Source: JBFFMO01 sp037968515 (lineage in GTDB: Bacteria > Myxococcota_A > Bradymonadia > Bradymonadales > Bradymonadaceae). Taken from it: DNA of 10,719 bases. The notes under the pieces are model-generated. The model did no database searches. It had not been told where the DNA came from and saw only the letters and a list, made by a program, of their open reading frames with translations. This document shows positions 6,870 through 10,719 of this stretch, one piece after another (within the stretch, counting starts at the first letter, position 1; the number at the start of each line of letters is the position of its first letter). The position numbers were made by a program, and so were the translations under genes. The stretch covers positions 1-10,719 of the forward strand of contig JBBKVQ010000444.1 in the NCBI GenBank assembly GCA_037968515.1, read 5' to 3'.

Positions 6870-6885
6870 TCCAAGTGGCTATCTT
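6857..6885 (+). promoter_or_regulatory. Candidate sigma70-type promoter for the AgmC-like gene
   Basis: TTGATC (6857-6862) and TATCTT (6880-6885) each match four of six consensus bases and are separated by exactly 17 nt. Transcription would begin near 6892, leaving a short leader before the ATG at 6909. The repeat cluster upstream makes a new transcription start here reasonable, but such partial matches also arise by chance. Confidence 0.35.
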
Positions 6886-6896
6886 CCGCGCCCGCT

Positions 6897-6901
6897 AGAG
6901 G
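6897..6901 (+). promoter_or_regulatory. Ribosome binding site that sets the start at 6909
   Basis: AGAGG at 6897-6901 lies 7 nt before ATG 6909. This spacing fits the ATG and not the in-frame TTG at 6903, which would lie only 1 nt from the site. Confidence 0.6.
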
Positions 6902-6908
6902 TTTGAAT

Positions 6909-8537
6909 ATGAAAAGAATTGCTTTGTTGTGTGGTTTGTTGGTCCTGGCAGCCTCGGTTCCAGCTGCAGCCGACGAGTCGTTGAAGTTGCGTCAGATCTG
7001 GGAAGGTCGGGTCGATTACTTCATGACGGGCGTGTCGTTTGCCGTCGATACGGACATGGATTCGAAGGTCGATCGGATTCTTCTGCCTGTGGTTGTTCGA
7101 GTTCCGGTGAATACCGTTCCAGCGAACGTCAAACTACGCCACGTCCGAGTGTATTGGGGCGGAACCCAAGCACAGACTGGCGCAGATTGTGTTGGCTCCG
7201 CAGCGGATCAAGAGATTCTGGTCTCAACACCCGACGGCGATACGATTCAGGTTCAGGCGGACACTTGTTATTGCTCGGGCGCCGACAGTGGCACGTACGA
7301 TCTTTGGGTTTGCCACTCCGATATCAGCGCTGCTGCTGGCAGTCGGATTGAAGGGCAGTGGGGTTTTGATCAGTATCAGGGCCAAGTTGCTAATAATTCT
7401 ACTGACACTGCCTCGGCTGCGTTGCTTTTTGTGTATGAGGGCGACCAGCTTTCCCCACGACGTGTAGCGCTTTTTGATGGCAACTATGTGCTTTCGGAAG
7501 CGACTGCCAATTTTCGATTGGACGTGAATGTCGACGCCAACCCTAACGGCGACCTGACCTATTATGTGCTCGAAGGAGACCTTGGCGGGCTTGGGCCAGA
7601 GGGTGTTTCGGTTGATGGGCTGCCAGGCGCTCAGGGACCACTGGCGCTGACCGACAGCGTCAACCCGGGCGAAAATCCGTTTAATCGCACCATCAATACC
7701 ACGAGTCCTCCTCAGACAAATTCGGTGGGGGTCGACATCGATCGATACGATATCTCGGCTGCGTTGACCGCGGGAGACACAGCCGTTGCCGCCACCTATA
7801 CGGCTGGCGAAGACAAGATTTGGCTCGCGGTGAACGTCGTTGGCGTGAATCTTTTTGACCCGGTTTTGTCGCAGAAATCTTTTAAGACGGGGACGCTGAT
7901 CGATACGGATAATAACGGGGTTGCAAGCCCTGGGGATTCTGTCGACTACCTGATTCACCTTGAGAATACTGGCAACGAGGAAGCAACGGTCGACGTGACC
8001 GACTCACTACCCAGCGCATTTTCTTCGTGGTCAGTGGTTTCTATCGGCAACGGAACCGACGCGTCGAGCGCCACGGTCTTTAAGGCAACGGGTGTCGTCG
8101 TGGGCGTGGGGCAGGTCGTTGAGATACGCCTTCGTGGTGTTTTGGGAGATCTGCCAGACAACAGCATGTTTTCGAACACCGCCGAGTGGTCGACTCCTGT
8201 TGAAGGAGGCCTCGCCGGCTCAATCACATCGGAGACCATCACCCTTCGCGCTGACGAAGATGGTGACGGGATATTTGACTCCGAAGACAACTGTGTTTCG
8301 GTCGCTAATCCTGATCAACTCGATACAGACGGCGACATGATTGGCGATGCCTGTCAGGGCGGCGAGCTGGCCGATATCGGTGTTATCGACACGGGGTCCA
8401 CACCGGATATGGGTGCGCCTGCTGCGCCAACGGAGGAGTTTGAAGTGGAGGGCGGTTGTTCGACAACGCCGACAGGTGGTTCGGAATTATTGGTGTTCTT
8501 GGGATTAATTGGACTGATATTTAGGAGACGACGATGA
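6909..8537 (+). CDS. Secreted surface protein with AgmC/DUF3344-like N-terminal region, DUF11-like domain, TSP3 repeats and MYXO-CTERM-like sorting tail
   Basis: Predicted cell-surface protein of 542 residues. A signal peptide spans about 1-21 (MKRIALLCGLLVLAASVPAAA). Residues 22-316 resemble, from memory, myxobacterial AgmC-type proteins (DUF3344-like): HVRVYWGGTQ, a Cys cluster around CYCSGADSGTYDLWVCHSDI, and ALLFVYEGDQLSPRRVALFD. From about 317 a DUF11-like beta domain follows (DSVDYLIHLENTGNEEATVD). From 449 come calcium-binding thrombospondin type 3 motifs (DEDGDGIFDSEDNC, DTDGDMIGDAC). The tail has GGC (Cys517), a hydrophobic stretch 527-538 and RRRR at the very end, as in MYXO-CTERM proteins processed by a myxosortase-type protease and anchored at the surface. 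The start is fixed by AGAGG at 6897-6901. Its TGA overlaps the next ATG (ATGA), so the two surface proteins are probably co-translated. The exact role is unknown; an adhesion or motility-associated structural role is only a guess. Confidence 0.85.
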   Translation: MKRIALLCGLLVLAASVPAAADESLKLRQIWEGRVDYFMTGVSFAVDTDMDSKVDRILLPVVVRVPVNTVPANVKLRHVRVYWGGTQAQTGADCVGSAADQEILVSTPDGDTIQVQADTCYCSGADSGTYDLWVCHSDISAAAGSRIEGQWGFDQYQGQVANNSTDTASAALLFVYEGDQLSPRRVALFDGNYVLSEATANFRLDVNVDANPNGDLTYYVLEGDLGGLGPEGVSVDGLPGAQGPLALTDSVNPGENPFNRTINTTSPPQTNSVGVDIDRYDISAALTAGDTAVAATYTAGEDKIWLAVNVVGVNLFDPVLSQKSFKTGTLIDTDNNGVASPGDSVDYLIHLENTGNEEATVDVTDSLPSAFSSWSVVSIGNGTDASSATVFKATGVVVGVGQVVEIRLRGVLGDLPDNSMFSNTAEWSTPVEGGLAGSITSETITLRADEDGDGIFDSEDNCVSVANPDQLDTDGDMIGDACQGGELADIGVIDTGSTPDMGAPAAPTEEFEVEGGCSTTPTGGSELLVFLGLIGLIFRRRR

Positions 8538-9346
8538 GATATCTTGTATTGGTTTTGCTTCTGGGCGCTTGTTCTGACGACAGCACACCTGCGGTGGGGA
8601 ATAACTCAACGAATAATGCGTCCAATAACTCCTCAAATAATTCGACCACGACGTCCAATAATGGAGCTGACGTGGGGAATAACCTCGCGTCAGACGCTGG
8701 TCAGGACGTTGCTAACGACGTTTCGTCAGATATTGGGGCCGATGCCGGTGCAGATGCAGAGAACGACGTCAGCGTGATTCTGGCGCACGGAGACTGCTCG
8801 GTCGATGCCGACTGCCCATCTGGCGAGTGTGTTTCGGTAAACGGTGAAGCCGCCGGATGGCATACGTGTCGTGTGTTGCCCGTGGATCCTGTCGGTTGCG
8901 AGATGACTGGAGGACCCGGTGACCCAGAATGTTGCGCGGCCGCCGAGTGCACCACCCAAGTGGGTGGCGCTTGTGTCGAGACTCCTATTTTCTATTGTGG
9001 CGGCGCCGCCCCACAATTCATGTTGTCTTGCCTTTACGACGAATGCGGTCCGGACTTGGCGTGTGGCGAAGGCTTAACCTGCCAACCTGCTGGGGTTTTT
9101 GGCGAGCCCGTAGCGCGATGTGTTTCCTTCAAATGTTCGGCAAACGCAGACTGTCTCGACGGCACTAACGGCGAGTGTTTGCCGTTCTTCAGTCCATGCA
9201 ATAACCGGTTTATCGGAACGCACTGCGCTTACGAAGAGTCGCCATGTAAGGTCGATTCGGATTGCAAGGATGGTGGCGTGAATCAGCAGTATTGCAGCCC
9301 AAATGAGGGCACGACCGTTTGCGAGACCTTCTTCCCGTTCCCTTAG
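8534..9346 (+). CDS. Cys-rich lipoprotein with Asn/Ser/Thr-rich stalk
   Basis: Predicted lipoprotein of 270 residues. The signal peptide ends in lipobox LGAC, with Cys13 as the lipidated residue. Ser-Asp-Asp follows Cys13, and sorting rules for these bacteria are too uncertain to place it on one membrane. Residues 17-85 are low complexity: first Asn/Ser/Thr-rich (NNSTNNASNNSSNN), then Asp/Ala/Val-rich, acting as a flexible stalk. Residues 88-264 carry 24 cysteines, an even number that fits up to twelve disulfides. Three copies of a CxxxxDC-type motif stand at 88-94 (CSVDADC), 201-207 (CSANADC) and 238-244 (CKVDSDC). AGGAG at 8523-8527 is 6 nt before the ATG, inside the end of the upstream gene, and the genes overlap by 4 nt. 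The product is likely made with, and may act beside, the MYXO-CTERM-type protein. The function is not recognisable; such stalk plus Cys-rich lipoproteins are common in Bradymonadota/Myxococcota. Confidence 0.85.
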   Translation: MRYLVLVLLLGACSDDSTPAVGNNSTNNASNNSSNNSTTTSNNGADVGNNLASDAGQDVANDVSSDIGADAGADAENDVSVILAHGDCSVDADCPSGECVSVNGEAAGWHTCRVLPVDPVGCEMTGGPGDPECCAAAECTTQVGGACVETPIFYCGGAAPQFMLSCLYDECGPDLACGEGLTCQPAGVFGEPVARCVSFKCSANADCLDGTNGECLPFFSPCNNRFIGTHCAYEESPCKVDSDCKDGGVNQQYCSPNEGTTVCETFFPFP

Positions 9347-9348
9347 CC

Positions 9349-10719
9349 TCACGCTTTAAGCGCCACGGGGCGTTCGTTGTTCCAGCCCTCTTGAAGAGCC
9401 ACGATCTGCTGGCGCGCGTCCGCTATATTTGCGGAAAGTGTTTTGTCCGAGTTGTTCGGGTCGGGAACCCGGATGTAGTGCGTTGGGTGCTCTTGTCCCA
9501 TGGACAACGACATTCCAGGCATTTTGACAGCTGCTCCCATATAACCCTCGTATCCAGTGATCGAGACGCTCACTTGCATGATGTCGTTTGGAATGCTGCC
9601 GATTTTTCCAAGAATCATTTCTGGCGACAGGTTGCCGAGCTCCTCGACGGGGATTTTGAAGTGGTTTGCCAGCTTTTGGGGGTCCTTGATTTCAAATTTC
9701 ACTTCGGCTTCCATCCGGTCTGAGCCCGATGTGGTCGTTAGCTTGAGTTCTAGGCTGACCTTTCCTTTTTCAAGCCCATATTTTGCTTCCGCCTTCAATG
9801 ACTGACTCATAGACGGCTCAATCATTGATTTTAGGCAATCCTTGAGGTTTCGATCGTCTTCCGGCGGCATTCCAGAGACGTGAAATTGAATGGCGTTCGA
9901 TAGCTTAAATTCCGCCGACAGATAGGAGGGTTCAAGGTTCTTAAACTCAATTTTTGCGGACGTGCCGCCTCCTGCCAAATCGCCGGACACGCCAATCGAG
10001 TGTTCGACACCAAGGTCAAGGGCTGAAATCTGAACTTTCGTCATATCGACGAAGCCCATCTCGATACTACTACCCATCGCGGCGATGAATTTTTCGGCTT
10101 CCTCACCCTTTACGACCATCATGATTTCCGACCCACCCTCGCCCTCAAGTTTCGATGCGATTTTCGACTGTTGAGCTCCCAAGCCCAAGCCGAGCGAGCT
10201 GCCACCGGTGGATTTAATTATGACTTCATATCCGTCGTCGAGCTTCTTGACGGTGCGATCGACTTTGACGTCCAGGCTTCCACCAATGCCTTCATAAGCT
10301 TCTGCCTTAATGGAAAACGACTGTTTGAAGACGTCCCCTACGGGCATCTTTTGGAGCCGATGATCGACCGGGATCGTCATGACCGTGGCCCATTGTCTGG
10401 TTGCTGCTGGGTTTGAACGGAGTTCAGCCACGTTGTCGTCGAACGACTTGAACGCCCCGTCCACAGTTTCTTTCAGGGGGCCCGACGCAAGAATAGCTAG
10501 ACCCAGCGGCGGACACAGCGCCCCCATCCCGATTCCGGCGACCGTGTTTAGCACCGTTCCCGCATTTTCTGAGAGAGCCTGATAGGCCGGGCCTTTCATT
10601 GCAAACTCTGCAATTCCGACATTTTCGTGCGCCACGCCGACCCCGAAAGCGGCAACAGCCGTCTGAAGTTGATTCGACTTATCGGTCCTGCCGGTGAGCA
10701 CTTGGGCCGTGTAAATCAC
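9349..10719 (-). CDS. Unknown protein, C-terminal part (5' end beyond the window)
   Basis: I do not recognise this protein. 456 codons are visible on the reverse strand. The frame opens with a GTG (Val codon) at the window edge, so the real start and any signal peptide are probably outside. Visible residues 53-80 are rich in Gly, Ala and Leu and hydrophobic (VLNTVAGIGMGALCPPLGLA). Residues ~125-400 alternate polar and hydrophobic residues in a beta-rich pattern with many Ser/Gly and Lys/Glu, for example GYEVIIKSTGGSSLGLGLGA and GLEKGKVSLELKLTTTSG. The C-terminus (about 415-456) is helical and charged. Only two cysteines are seen, unlike the Cys-rich neighbour. The gene ends 2 nt from the stop of the converging lipoprotein gene, so no terminator fits between them. 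It could be a secreted or envelope beta-protein, but nothing in the visible part proves location or function. Confidence 0.75.
   Translation of the reverse strand: MIYTAQVLTGRTDKSNQLQTAVAAFGVGVAHENVGIAEFAMKGPAYQALSENAGTVLNTVAGIGMGALCPPLGLAILASGPLKETVDGAFKSFDDNVAELRSNPAATRQWATVMTIPVDHRLQKMPVGDVFKQSFSIKAEAYEGIGGSLDVKVDRTVKKLDDGYEVIIKSTGGSSLGLGLGAQQSKIASKLEGEGGSEIMMVVKGEEAEKFIAAMGSSIEMGFVDMTKVQISALDLGVEHSIGVSGDLAGGGTSAKIEFKNLEPSYLSAEFKLSNAIQFHVSGMPPEDDRNLKDCLKSMIEPSMSQSLKAEAKYGLEKGKVSLELKLTTTSGSDRMEAEVKFEIKDPQKLANHFKIPVEELGNLSPEMILGKIGSIPNDIMQVSVSITGYEGYMGAAVKMPGMSLSMGQEHPTHYIRVPDPNNSDKTLSANIADARQQIVALQEGWNNERPVALKA

Larger units (their letters stand above)
6263..6908. other. Intergenic repeat-rich region
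   Basis: This ~650-nt gap between the patatin and AgmC-like genes contains, in order: a degenerate hairpin element at the patatin stop, five 30-bp tandem hairpin units, a first 68-bp repeat with a decayed right arm, a 73-nt stretch (6513-6585) in which I see nothing, a second 68-bp repeat forming an intact inverted pair, then about 190 nt overlapped by a doubtful reverse ORF, and finally a candidate promoter and ribosome site for the next gene. No transposase or tRNA is present. Confidence 0.8.

Noticed and set aside
6724..6906. Forward ORF upstream of the AgmC-like gene
   Set aside because: It is a basic, low-complexity frame without a ribosome site; it overlaps the candidate promoter and competes with a more protein-like reverse frame.
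6903..6908. TTG start two codons upstream for the AgmC-like protein
   Set aside because: It would lie 1 nt from the AGAGG site, whereas ATG 6909 has normal 7-nt spacing and begins a typical signal peptide.
9352..9362. Palindrome CGCTTTAAGCG as a bidirectional terminator between the convergent genes
   Set aside because: It is only 11 bp, would form at most a 3-4 bp stem, has no T-run, and lies in the last codons of the reverse gene.

Overview
The window looks like chromosome from a bacterium of the Myxococcota/Bradymonadota type (the former Deltaproteobacteria). This is inferred from family content, not from a marker gene. The clues are an AAA/TPR module of the kind fused to Ser/Thr kinases in these bacteria, a secreted protein ending in a MYXO-CTERM-like Cys/hydrophobic/poly-Arg sorting tail, and a lipoprotein with an Asn/Ser/Thr-rich stalk and a Cys-rich domain. 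Base composition looks moderate in GC and even across the genes. No rRNA, tRNA, integrase or transposase gene was seen.

Left block (1-6262, all + strand): four closely packed genes, probably one transcription unit. They are (i) a large P-loop ATPase/TPR signalling protein, probably the C-terminal part of a kinase fusion cut by the window edge; (ii) a cation diffusion facilitator (CDF) metal transporter that starts at a TTG overlapping the previous stop by 4 nt; (iii) after 76 nt, a short membrane-anchored rhodanese; (iv) an exported patatin-like phospholipase, overlapping the rhodanese by 7 nt, whose C-terminus looks like an outer-membrane beta-barrel. The shared theme is the cell envelope and possibly metal/sulfur stress, but no common pathway can be proved from the sequence.

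Middle block (6263-6908, about 650 nt): a gene-poor region holding REP-like repeats. Five 30-bp tandem units are followed by two copies of a 68-bp sequence 141 bp apart. All share one architecture: an 8-nt head of the form NTTGGTSC, a 7-bp stem starting with GC, and a 4-nt loop. Stem sequences differ between the types but pairing is kept. In the second 68-bp copy a left element and an inverted right element form a BIME-like pair. A small, doubtful reverse-strand ORF runs into this pair. This is the most unusual part of the window.

Right block (6909-10719): two + strand cell-surface genes overlap by 4 nt. The first is a MYXO-CTERM-type secreted protein with an AgmC/DUF3344-like N-terminal part, a DUF11-like domain and thrombospondin type 3 repeats. 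The second is a Cys-rich lipoprotein. They converge, with only 2 nt between stop codons, on a reverse-strand gene of unknown function that leaves the window at its 5' end.
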